Assembly (NCBI RefSeq): GCF_002159835.1
Contig: NZ_NFJL01000010.1
Location: forward strand, 62,001 to 126,000
Length of the DNA: 64,000 bases
Source: Blautia sp. An249
GTDB taxonomy: Bacteria > Bacillota > Clostridia > Lachnospirales > Lachnospiraceae
Direction of reading: 5' to 3'
Below are positions 32,409 to 39,577 of this stretch, one piece after another (within the stretch, counting starts at the first letter, position 1; each line of letters starts with the position of its first letter). The notes below the pieces were generated by a model. It made no database searches, was not told the origin of the DNA, and saw only the letters and a list, made by a program, of their open reading frames with translations. A program made the position numbers and the translations under genes.

Positions 32409-32855
32409 ATGGGAAAGAATTTCAATGGAACACAGATCAATAACTCCGCAACGATCGTTGAAAAAGCCGGCGCAGCAATTACCGACTGCAGGAACAAGAT
32501 CCTAAAATACGATGAAAACGGCGATGTGGTTCTTGCTACATCTGGAAAAGACATCCCGATCGGCGTCGCCCTTATTGAGGCAGGGTGCAACGATATTACA
32601 GGAGCAGAGTCCGGCAAGGTGTCCGTTGGAGACGATGTGGATATTCTTGTGAAGGATATCGGATTTGTTCTCGCTGGAGCCGCAATCACGAAGGGGCAGG
32701 AGATCGCAGCTGGGGCAAATGGACTTGCCGCAGTAGCGACGGACGGAGATTATGTTCTGGGCGTTGCCCTGTCAAGCGTTAAAGCGAATGAATACTGCCG
32801 TGTTCAGATCGCAAGGTATCAGAAAGCCGCCGCAGCTGCAGGCGGAGAAGGTTAA
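32409..32855 (+). CDS. Head decoration/stabilisation protein, DUF2190-like (148 aa)
   Basis: GAAGGAGGAAA lies 6 bases before the ATG. A beta-rich protein with NSATIVEKAGAAITDCRNKI, VVLATSGKDIPIGVALIEAG and GLAAVATDGDYVLGVALSSV, reminiscent of DUF2190, capsid decoration proteins that bind the outer shell. It sits between the scaffold-like and major capsid genes, the normal place. Confidence 0.65.
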   Translation: MGKNFNGTQINNSATIVEKAGAAITDCRNKILKYDENGDVVLATSGKDIPIGVALIEAGCNDITGAESGKVSVGDDVDILVKDIGFVLAGAAITKGQEIAAGANGLAAVATDGDYVLGVALSSVKANEYCRVQIARYQKAAAAAGGEG

Positions 32856-32877
32856 GAAGAAAGAGGAGGAATAACAC

Positions 32878-33903
32878 ATGAGAACTACAACAAAGGGAAT
32901 TGCGGCAGAAATTGCAAAGGGAGCATTCAGACCGCATACGGCACTGACCAACATGGCACTGTCATACTATCAGAATTCTGCAAATTATTTTGCAAAATCC
33001 CTGTTTCCGATTTGCCCGGTGGATCTGTCATCTGATAATTTCTACATTTTCGATAAGGAGGATCTCCTGAGAGACAGCTGGCAGAGAAAACCGGCATATG
33101 GCAAGGTCAACCCGGCGGTTGTATCTGAGCACACAGATACATACAACTGCGGCGTGGATCAGATGATCATGGGAATCGACCAGATCCGGCAGACAGATCT
33201 CCAGCGTCGTCAGGGACCGGCAACAAGAGATCCGAGAGTGCAGAGGACCAAGACGATTGCTGAACAGGCAAACATCCATCAGGACGTTAAGTTTGCCGGC
33301 AGCTTCTTCAAGAAGGGTGTTTGGACAAATGAATACACCGGTATCGATTCAACGAGCGTATCCGGCAAGCAGTTCATCAAATTCAGCAATGACAACTCGG
33401 ATCCGGTTAAGTTTTTCGATGAAAAAGCGACGGAGATGCAGGAGGTAACCGGCCGCAGACCAAACCGCATTGGTCTTGGAGCGAACGTGTTTACAACGCT
33501 GAAGAACCACCCGGGCATCCTTGAAAGGGTAAAATATGGCGGCTCTACCGCAAATCCCGCAAGCGTTACCCTGAACGTGCTTTCACAGCTTTTCAGCACG
33601 GAAAGAGTCGTTGTTATGCAGTCCATCATGAACAAGGCGGATATGGGCGGTGAGGCAGATATGGGATTCATCGGCGATCCGAATGCAATTCTTCTTTGCT
33701 ACGCAACAAACAGCCCGTCTATCGACGAGCCCTCCGCCGGATACATCTTCACATGGGATATGCTCGGAGATGGGCAGCTTCTTCCGATTCTGAACTACCT
33801 CGGTGAAAATGGTACGCATACAGAATATGTGGAAGGTCTTATGGCGAGCGACATGAAGAAAACCGCTGATGATCTCGGAATGTTCTTCGCAGACGCTGTT
33901 TAA
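32878..33903 (+). CDS. Major capsid protein, HK97-fold (341 aa)
   Basis: Abundant-protein features: GAGGAGG ribosome binding site, size of 341 residues, no extended signal. It begins MRTTTKGIAAEIAKGAFRPH, with RPNRIGLGANVFTTLKNHPG and NAILLCYATNSPSIDEPSAG, then ends VEGLMASDMKKTADDLGMFF. The gene order scaffold-decoration-capsid and similarity in layout to gpE-like capsid proteins support this. It builds the icosahedral shell. Confidence 0.8.
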   Translation: MRTTTKGIAAEIAKGAFRPHTALTNMALSYYQNSANYFAKSLFPICPVDLSSDNFYIFDKEDLLRDSWQRKPAYGKVNPAVVSEHTDTYNCGVDQMIMGIDQIRQTDLQRRQGPATRDPRVQRTKTIAEQANIHQDVKFAGSFFKKGVWTNEYTGIDSTSVSGKQFIKFSNDNSDPVKFFDEKATEMQEVTGRRPNRIGLGANVFTTLKNHPGILERVKYGGSTANPASVTLNVLSQLFSTERVVVMQSIMNKADMGGEADMGFIGDPNAILLCYATNSPSIDEPSAGYIFTWDMLGDGQLLPILNYLGENGTHTEYVEGLMASDMKKTADDLGMFFADAV

Positions 33904-33914
33904 GGAGGGATCTT

Positions 33915-34361
33915 ATGAGGCTGATAGCAAAAAAACCCTGCTCGTTTAACGGTCAGGTCTTTTACATCGGCGATGAAATTCCTTCTGAATTTGTCATCAA
34001 CCCAAAAGCGCAGGAGAAACTTGGCGTTATTGCCATTGCTGCAGGCGGAGAAATGTATGCTGAATCACCCTCTTCGGATGAACGTGTCGGACAGGTAGAG
34101 TTTGCAGTTCCGATCAAACAGAAAGATGGGGACGAGACTATGCATTTCACAGAAGAGCAGATAAGCAAAGCTGCAGAGGTAATGCAGATGACGACGGCAT
34201 ACGCCAAAGATGCGATCAAGGAAATCTCAGATGAGAAGACGCTGATCCTGATCAATGCCTGCGACTCGAGAAAAGCAATTAAGGAAGCGACAGAAGAGGC
34301 GGCATCCAAACTCTTTGATGGAGAGGCAAACGGACAGGAGGAAAGCGAAGGTGATGAGTAA
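33915..34361 (+). CDS. Head protein of unknown function (148 aa)
   Basis: AAGGAGGGATC precedes the ATG. A short beta-rich N-terminal domain (MRLIAKKPCSFNGQVFYIGD) is followed by an alpha-helical acidic C-terminal region (ISKAAEVMQMTTAYAKDAIK). It lies between capsid and connector genes and its stop overlaps the next start (TAATG). It may be a connector or capsid accessory; I do not recognise the family. Confidence 0.45.
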   Translation: MRLIAKKPCSFNGQVFYIGDEIPSEFVINPKAQEKLGVIAIAAGGEMYAESPSSDERVGQVEFAVPIKQKDGDETMHFTEEQISKAAEVMQMTTAYAKDAIKEISDEKTLILINACDSRKAIKEATEEAASKLFDGEANGQEESEGDE

Positions 34362-34768
34362 TGGCTGGGATGTACAATTACGATCCCGGGAAATTATCTG
34401 AGCGCGGAAAAGATCTTATGCGTTTTGAGCTTGGAGACACGATGGTAGAGGGCAAGGAGAAGACCTGCGCCCTTACCGATGAAGAATATGATGCCATACT
34501 TAAAATGCATAAGTCATGGAAACGTGCAAAGTTAGCCTGTTTGGAGGCTATATTCAGGCGATTTTCCTATGAGGTCGATACACAGACTGGTCCGTTATCG
34601 TTACAGTTCGGAAACCGGGCAAAGCTGTGGCAGGAAGAATACGAGAAGCTTAAAGCATCGGTATCTCAGAACTGCCTTTCTGCTGCGGCTATTTCGGCCC
34701 AGGGAGATGAATGTGGGAAACCATACTTCTATACCGGAATGATGTCAACTGAGAGAGAAGGTGGTTGA
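34361..34768 (+). CDS. Head-tail connector-like protein (135 aa)
   Basis: Start overlaps the previous stop. All-helical protein with ILKMHKSWKRAKLACLEAIF and LQFGNRAKLWQEEYEKLKAS, matching helical connectors (gp6/SPP1 gp15-like) that bind under the portal. Order between capsid and closure protein supports this. The end overlaps the putative closure gene's ribosome binding site. Confidence 0.55.
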   Translation: MAGMYNYDPGKLSERGKDLMRFELGDTMVEGKEKTCALTDEEYDAILKMHKSWKRAKLACLEAIFRRFSYEVDTQTGPLSLQFGNRAKLWQEEYEKLKASVSQNCLSAAAISAQGDECGKPYFYTGMMSTEREGG

Positions 34769-34769
34769 T

Positions 34770-35123
34770 ATGCAGATGTATCTGCGCCCGGGAAACCTTT
34801 TTAAAGAGTTCATTGTAAAGAGCAAAGAGGCTGATGTATCAGACATCGGCCTTCCTGTTGCGAAATACAAGGATACCGGGATTCTTGTCAATGGTGTGTT
34901 GGCTGAGGCGAGTACTGATGATCGCGAGAAGACCAAACACATGTGGGATCAGGATCAGCATTCACTCACTCACACTATTGTAAGCTGGACCGGACCGGAA
35001 GCAAAAAAAGGAGATGTTCTTTCGATGGGAAGTAGATATTTCCTCATTCTCGCAATAGATGATGCCGGATCATTGGGCGTGGCGACAATTTATTATGCAG
35101 AAGAAAGGAATGATTTGAGATGA
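34770..35123 (+). CDS. Head closure-like protein (117 aa)
   Basis: I chose the ATG at 34770 behind GAAGGTGG, one base after the previous stop. A beta-rich protein (MQMYLRPGNLFKEFIVKSKE and KKGDVLSMGSRYFLILAIDD) of the size and position of SPP1 gp16/HK97 gp7-like stoppers that close the head after packaging. Its end overlaps the next start by 4 bases. Family inferred from order. Confidence 0.5.
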   Translation: MQMYLRPGNLFKEFIVKSKEADVSDIGLPVAKYKDTGILVNGVLAEASTDDREKTKHMWDQDQHSLTHTIVSWTGPEAKKGDVLSMGSRYFLILAIDDAGSLGVATIYYAEERNDLR

Positions 35124-35509
35124 CGCCGGGAGGAGCATCAGAAGCAATCCGCCGGGCCGTCCGTGAGGCGGTCAGGGAAGTGAATCAAAAGACGATGTCA
35201 AAGGCATTTCGTGTATCAAATGCCATGAGGAACAGCGCTATTGAAGTCCTTACGAATCCGAGCCCATCATCCCCGGGAAATCCTCCCGGGGTCAGAACAG
35301 GCTTTTTACGGAGAGCGTGGAAGACTGGCGTCCGAATGAACGGCGGAAATTCAAATTCCAGCATTTCAATAACAGCGTATGCCGACTCTAAAGCTCCTTA
35401 CGCCGGATACTTGGAAGATGGAACAAGTAAGATGGCGGCAAGGCCGTTCGTGGATCCTATATTGGATGATGTAGAGCCGGAAGTTGATTCGATTTTTTCT
35501 GATTTTTAG
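35120..35509 (+). CDS. HK97 gp10-like neck/tail completion protein (129 aa)
   Basis: Starts MTPGGASEAIRRAVREAVRE. NPSPSSPGNPPGVRTGFLRR and KAPYAGYLEDGTSKMAARPF form the conserved pattern of HK97 gp10-type tail-completion proteins (a Pro-rich loop followed by the GT...RPF signature). It joins head and tail. Overlaps the stopper gene by 4 bases. Confidence 0.75.
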   Translation: MTPGGASEAIRRAVREAVREVNQKTMSKAFRVSNAMRNSAIEVLTNPSPSSPGNPPGVRTGFLRRAWKTGVRMNGGNSNSSISITAYADSKAPYAGYLEDGTSKMAARPFVDPILDDVEPEVDSIFSDF

Positions 35510-35518
35510 GAGGTTTAT

Positions 35519-35821
35519 ATGCTGATTATTAGGAATCCGACCAATGTATTTGATACAGATGAAATACAGCGAGGTACCTTGATCTACGCCAAGCATAAAA
35601 GCTGGAGCGTTGGGGAGCAAGGGTTCGTGGTTTCTGTTGTGAAGGACAAGGTAACTGTGCAATACCCGCCGCAGATCGGGAATGTCACAAACCATTTCTT
35701 CATTTATGCCGATGAAGTGGCAAATGGAGATTGGGAAATTCGTTACAGCAAGGATATGCAGACTATCGAGCGGTATCCGGAGGAAGGAGCAGAGGATGAA
35801 CCTGATAAGTCTGATTTATAG
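35519..35821 (+). CDS. Small beta-rich neck-region protein (100 aa)
   Basis: GGAGGTT lies 7 bases before the ATG. Strand-rich (FVVSVVKDKVTVQYPPQIGN, then FFIYADEVANGDWEIRYSKD), with an acidic tail. It overlaps the next gene by 26 bases. I recognise no family; the position suggests a neck or tail accessory protein. Confidence 0.45.
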   Translation: MLIIRNPTNVFDTDEIQRGTLIYAKHKSWSVGEQGFVVSVVKDKVTVQYPPQIGNVTNHFFIYADEVANGDWEIRYSKDMQTIERYPEEGAEDEPDKSDL

Positions 35822-36665
35822 GCGATTGTTGGATTCGGAAAAGCTAAGGTCGCTATGTGCGACTTATGCAGGGAAGCCGGCTATATTTAACACGGAAGCC
35901 CCTGACGACAAGCAGGAGGGATGGGAAGGGAAAAGCCAGTACCCTCGCATCAATTTTACGTGCGATATGCAGGCAAATGAGGAAAGATCCAGCGTAGGCA
36001 CTCTGAATATCGTCGCTTATACGGAAGGCACCTCCTTGGTCATATTAGAGATCGAGGCGGCTATTAAGGAGTGCTTTAGAGACATCCTGCTCTGTCCGGA
36101 TGACGGTGGGCCGTACAGCTTTGCGTGGGCGAGAACGGACCCGTTCTTGCTTGAAGGAAATGTGATAGGTCAGGAGATATCCATAGACATGGTGGAGTAT
36201 TCTCCGCAGGAGACGACAGATCCGGATCCTATTATCGCCCTGAACCAATATATCAAAGAACTGTATCCTGATTCCACGGTCGTTGGAATCGATCGGCTGA
36301 ATGAGGTGACGGATACATCGAAGACGCCGGTGTTTTACTGCCGGCTGATCACGTTGAACAAGGTAAATGGAAACAATATGAATACCGTTGCATGGATGGA
36401 CTGCAGAATAGCGGTCCATCTTTTATGCCCGGATAAATCAAAAAACATCAAAATGATTGCGGCAGTCGCTCAAAGAATTGCCGTGGATGAAAGAATAATC
36501 CTGTTAGATAACTCGCCAATGAATATATCCGAAGTTCAGGTGGATCGTCAGGCAGATTACCTGAAATCGGGGCAATTATATGTAGCGGGCAAATATGGAG
36601 TTTTGAAATACAGGGCAAAAGAACACGCAATCATGAAAAATGTAATTTTAAGCAAGGAGGAGTAA
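35796..36665 (+). CDS. Tandem tail-terminator-like protein, two domains fused (289 aa)
   Basis: I place the start at 35796 behind GGAAGGAGC, not the long upstream frame. Two similar alpha/beta domains appear: about 1-140 (YPRINFTCDMQANEERSSVG then EIEAAIKECFRD) and about 150-289 (FYCRLITLNKVNGNNMNTVA then VHLLCPDKSKNIKMIAAVAQ and KYGVLKYRAKEHAI). Each resembles a tail-terminator unit that ends tube/sheath growth. Terminators normally have one such domain, so this is a fusion or duplication (inference). Confidence 0.5.
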   Translation: MNLISLIYRRLLDSEKLRSLCATYAGKPAIFNTEAPDDKQEGWEGKSQYPRINFTCDMQANEERSSVGTLNIVAYTEGTSLVILEIEAAIKECFRDILLCPDDGGPYSFAWARTDPFLLEGNVIGQEISIDMVEYSPQETTDPDPIIALNQYIKELYPDSTVVGIDRLNEVTDTSKTPVFYCRLITLNKVNGNNMNTVAWMDCRIAVHLLCPDKSKNIKMIAAVAQRIAVDERIILLDNSPMNISEVQVDRQADYLKSGQLYVAGKYGVLKYRAKEHAIMKNVILSKEE

Positions 36666-36670
36666 AAACC

Positions 36671-36898
36671 ATGGCAGAAGCAAAGACATCTGGTGCCAAT
36701 ACTTCGCAGAAAGAAAAGGCATCAAAGAAAAATGCTGAACCGGTTTACAGCGCAGAAGAACTTTCTAATGCTGCGAGTCGGTTTGGAACACGCAAGGAAT
36801 GCGTTGCTGCGGCTCTGAAATACTACGGTAAAGACAGGGCAACAGTAAAGGAAACAAAAGAGCTTGTCAGCAAATTTATGAGCAAGGAGGTTAAGTGA
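36671..36898 (+). CDS. Small protein before the tail sheath (75 aa)
   Basis: AAGGAGG lies about 8 bases before the ATG. The N-terminal half is disordered and Lys/Ala-rich; the C-terminal about 45 residues are helical (AEELSNAASRFGTRKECVAA). Short genes in this position precede the sheath in PBSX-like phages. Its stop overlaps the sheath start region. Function unknown. Confidence 0.5.
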   Translation: MAEAKTSGANTSQKEKASKKNAEPVYSAEELSNAASRFGTRKECVAAALKYYGKDRATVKETKELVSKFMSKEVK

Positions 36899-38307
36899 TG
36901 GCAGGAACATTTATTGTTGGCGAAACAAAAATTCGCCCGGGAACATATTTCAACATCCAGAAGGTTGGAGAAAATCAGATCGTAGGAGCTTCAGACGGAG
37001 TAGTGGCGATCTTCTTTAAATCTGATTTTGGACCGCTTGCGGAGGCAGTGGAAATCACTCCCGAGGAAGGGTATGAAAAGATGTACGGAACTGCGGGTTC
37101 AACTAACGCAATCCGTGAAGTAATCAGGGCTGGTGCAACGAAATGCGTTTGTGTCCGTGTTGGAAAAGGCGGTACCGCAGCTACGGTCACTCTGGACAAA
37201 GAGGGAGATACAGAGGCGTTAAAGATCACCGCCAAATACCCGGGAGCGAAAGATTTCGCAGTCACTGTAAGAGAGAAGCTGTCAGATTCTTCCCTGAAAG
37301 AGTGCGTGATCTATTCCGGAGCAAAAGAGTTTGAGAAGATCGAGTTTGCGGCCGGAGATGACGAAGTAAAGGCGCTGAATGAAGCGTTTGTCAATTCAAA
37401 ATGCTTTACATCGGAGATCATCGCAAGCGCTACCGGAGTTCTCGCAGATGTGAGCGAAGAGGCATTTACCCCGGGAACGGATCCTACTGCAAGCAATACT
37501 GAATACAGCGAAGCGTTTGTGGCGGCAGAGGCATACCGGTTCAATGTGGCATGCGTTGACACGGAAGAGACGGCCGTTCATCAGCTTCTTGCTTCGTTCA
37601 TCGATCGGATTTTCGATGCCGGACAGCTTGCAATGGCTGTTGTGGCAGAGAAAAAGACGGTTGCGCTTACTGACCGTATGGCGCATGCGGCAGCTTTCAA
37701 CAGTGAAAAGATGCATTACGTAGTCAATGCATCCGCTGAGATCTCCGGAGAAACCGTGGAGGGCTATCTTGTGGCGGCAAGAATCGCAGGAATGATTGCT
37801 GCGTGTGCGTCGAATAAGTCTCTTACTCACACGGTTGTGGAAGGATACACGAAGCTGAACGATGCCCTCACTCCGACGGATATTTCTGCGGCGGAGCAGA
37901 AGGGTTGCATCGTGCTCAGCACAAACACGAATGGACAGATCTGGATCGACAGTGCAATCAATACGCTGGTAAGTCCGTCGGATAACCAGGATGACGGATG
38001 GAAAAAGATCAGAAGAACCAAAACGAGATACGAGCTGATCACGAGGTGCAACGATCAGGCGGACGCCCTGATCGGCAAAGTAGATAACGATGTAAACGGG
38101 CGGGCTACGGTAGTTAGCCAGCTGCAGGGCGTTATCAATGCGATGATCAACGAAGGAAAACTTGTATCTGGTACCGCATCCGAGAACACGACGTATCAGG
38201 CTGATGGAGACTATGCATATGTGGACATCCAGGTGATCGACAAGGATTCCATTGAGCATCTGTATCTGACATACAAATTCCAGTTCTCAAGCAGGACGAC
38301 TGAATAA
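36898..38307 (+). CDS. Contractile tail sheath protein, XkdK-like (469 aa)
   Basis: I chose the ATG at 36898, about 8 bases after GGAGG. N-terminal MAGTFIVGETKIRPGTYFNI is followed by GVVAIFFKSDFGPLAEAVEI. The C-terminal part (GWKKIRRTKTRYELITRCND then SIEHLYLTYKFQFS) is the conserved sheath domain. Size and position before the tube match XkdK-type sheaths, proving the phage has a contractile tail. Confidence 0.9.
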   Translation: MAGTFIVGETKIRPGTYFNIQKVGENQIVGASDGVVAIFFKSDFGPLAEAVEITPEEGYEKMYGTAGSTNAIREVIRAGATKCVCVRVGKGGTAATVTLDKEGDTEALKITAKYPGAKDFAVTVREKLSDSSLKECVIYSGAKEFEKIEFAAGDDEVKALNEAFVNSKCFTSEIIASATGVLADVSEEAFTPGTDPTASNTEYSEAFVAAEAYRFNVACVDTEETAVHQLLASFIDRIFDAGQLAMAVVAEKKTVALTDRMAHAAAFNSEKMHYVVNASAEISGETVEGYLVAARIAGMIAACASNKSLTHTVVEGYTKLNDALTPTDISAAEQKGCIVLSTNTNGQIWIDSAINTLVSPSDNQDDGWKKIRRTKTRYELITRCNDQADALIGKVDNDVNGRATVVSQLQGVINAMINEGKLVSGTASENTTYQADGDYAYVDIQVIDKDSIEHLYLTYKFQFSSRTTE

Positions 38308-38321
38308 AGGAGGGAAAATAA

Positions 38322-38780
38322 ATGGCTATTAACGAAAGAGCATCATCTGATGCACGTCATGCACGCACCGGTAAGGACGCTGGTCTCTACAATGGAACCG
38401 GCGATCTTCTTGCGTCTATGGAGTCTTTTCAGGCGAAGGCTACATACAACAACGTAAAGTACAAACCTATGGGAGATCCGCAGGAGCATGAGACAAGTGA
38501 CTCTTACGGAATTACGATCACCGTCACGGAAATCGTGATCGAGGATATCGATATGTTCCGTGAACTCATGGCATCCATGAAGTCCGGAACGACACCGCAG
38601 TTTGTGTTCCAGGGAGTCCTTCTTGGACTTAATGGCTCCGAAGAGCGTGTTGTATACAGAGAGTGTATCCCGTCTGGAGACATCGATCTTCAGAATGTAG
38701 CGAATGGAGATGTCATTAAGCGTAATTGGAACTTCTTCGTCAACGGAAAACCGGATCTTCAGAAGGAACTCACAATTTAA
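38322..38780 (+). CDS. Tail tube protein, XkdM-like (152 aa)
   Basis: AAAGGAGGG precedes the ATG. It begins MAINERASSDARHARTGKDA and contains SYGITITVTEIVIEDIDMFR and VANGDVIKRNWNFFVNGKPD, a beta-rich single-domain tube pattern. It lies directly after the sheath, and a hairpin follows before the assembly chaperone, consistent with high expression of the tube. Confidence 0.8.
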   Translation: MAINERASSDARHARTGKDAGLYNGTGDLLASMESFQAKATYNNVKYKPMGDPQEHETSDSYGITITVTEIVIEDIDMFRELMASMKSGTTPQFVFQGVLLGLNGSEERVVYRECIPSGDIDLQNVANGDVIKRNWNFFVNGKPDLQKELTI

Positions 38781-38797
38781 GTCGGATATTTTATCGG

Positions 38798-38819
38798 AGG
38801 GCGGCCATGGAGCTGCCCT
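38798..38819 (+). terminator. GC-rich hairpin between tail tube and assembly chaperone genes
   Basis: AGGGCGGC pairs with GCTGCCCT (8 base pairs, one G-U) around a CATGGA loop, 20 bases after the tube stop. It is followed by only a weak T-rich run, so partial termination or mRNA stabilisation is possible. It would lower chaperone expression relative to tube. Confidence 0.4.
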
Positions 38820-38843
38820 TCGACATTTTAAGGAGGATATGGA

Positions 38844-39410
38844 ATGGCAAATTTAGCAAAAACAGCAGGAAAGATGGAAAATACGCAGGAAGTTCGCGAG
38901 GAAGAATTTTCTGAAAAGGAAACACAGGGGCAGCTTTTAACGGTTGAAAGCGATTTTATTGCCGGTATGCTGGCGGCGGCCGCTTATAAAAACGATGAGC
39001 TCCGGCAGATTGACATCGTTCGTGATGGAAAGCTGTATTTCTCCTTCCGGGTTCATGCGCTCGGAGAAGAAGAGGCGAACAAATGCCGCAAGAAGTATAC
39101 GAAGTACGTGAGGAACAAGCAGATCGGCATCAAGTTTGCAGAAGAAACAGACAATGCAAAGTTCCGTTCTTCGCTGATCTACCACGCAACGGTCGAAGAG
39201 GACCGTACAAAGCTCTGGGATAATCAGCAGGTGTGGGAAGGTCTCAGAAAACAGGGCGTTCTTGTTGTTACGGCCCTTGACGTTATCGAATCAGTGCTTC
39301 TTGGAGGAGAAAAAGACAGGGTTATTGACGAAATCAATAAACTGAGTGGGTTCGATTCTGAAAACCTCGAAGAAGTTGAAAACAAGATGGAGGAAACAGC
39401 AAAAAACTGA
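38844..39410 (+). CDS. Tail assembly chaperone, short form, XkdN-like (188 aa)
   Basis: Zero-frame product of a gene whose 3' end carries a -1 frameshift signal. Begins MANLAKTAGKMENTQEVREE after GGAGG. Helical core (LRQIDIVRDGKLYFSFRVHA then EEEANKCRKKYTKYVRNKQI, ending LEEVENKMEETAKN). It helps load tube subunits on the tape measure, as lambda G-like proteins do. Family assigned from position and size. Confidence 0.75.
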   Translation: MANLAKTAGKMENTQEVREEEFSEKETQGQLLTVESDFIAGMLAAAAYKNDELRQIDIVRDGKLYFSFRVHALGEEEANKCRKKYTKYVRNKQIGIKFAEETDNAKFRSSLIYHATVEEDRTKLWDNQQVWEGLRKQGVLVVTALDVIESVLLGGEKDRVIDEINKLSGFDSENLEEVENKMEETAKN

Positions 39411-39577
39411 TCCGGGCAGGAGGAAAAACTACCCTCTTGCATCAAATATTTCAGCGGCTCGGCATAACGCCGGATGAAGTTTATGCAAAGCCTGCTGGAG
39501 TGCGGGCGTTCATGTTCGCATCAATGAGAATACGTCTTGAAGATGACGAGAAAGGAGGAAGAGCGGGTGGCGACTAA
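38844..39577 (+). CDS. Tail assembly chaperone, frameshifted long form (244 aa)
   Basis: Ribosomes slipping back one base on AAAAAAC (39401-39407) continue past the TGA at 39408-39410 and add 56 residues: LIRAGGKTTLLHQIFQRLGI, then a tail ending RIRLEDDEKGGRAGGD, stopping at 39575-39577. The long-form stop overlaps the tape measure start region. Long and short forms together parallel the lambda G/GT pair. The fused product was read by eye from the sequence. Confidence 0.65.
39401..39440 (+). promoter_or_regulatory. Programmed -1 frameshift signal
   Basis: The slippery heptamer A-AAA-AAC lies at 39401-39407, immediately before the zero-frame stop. After an 8-base spacer comes a hairpin GCAGGAGG / CCTCTTGC (39416-39423 with 39433-39440, one G-U pair, loop AAAAACTAC). 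Heptamer, spacer and stimulatory stem fit canonical -1 sites. Confidence 0.75.

Noticed and set aside
38808-38914. Short frame MELPFDILRR after the tail tube gene
   Set aside because: It runs through the chaperone's ribosome binding site and its start lies in a hairpin; no conserved features.
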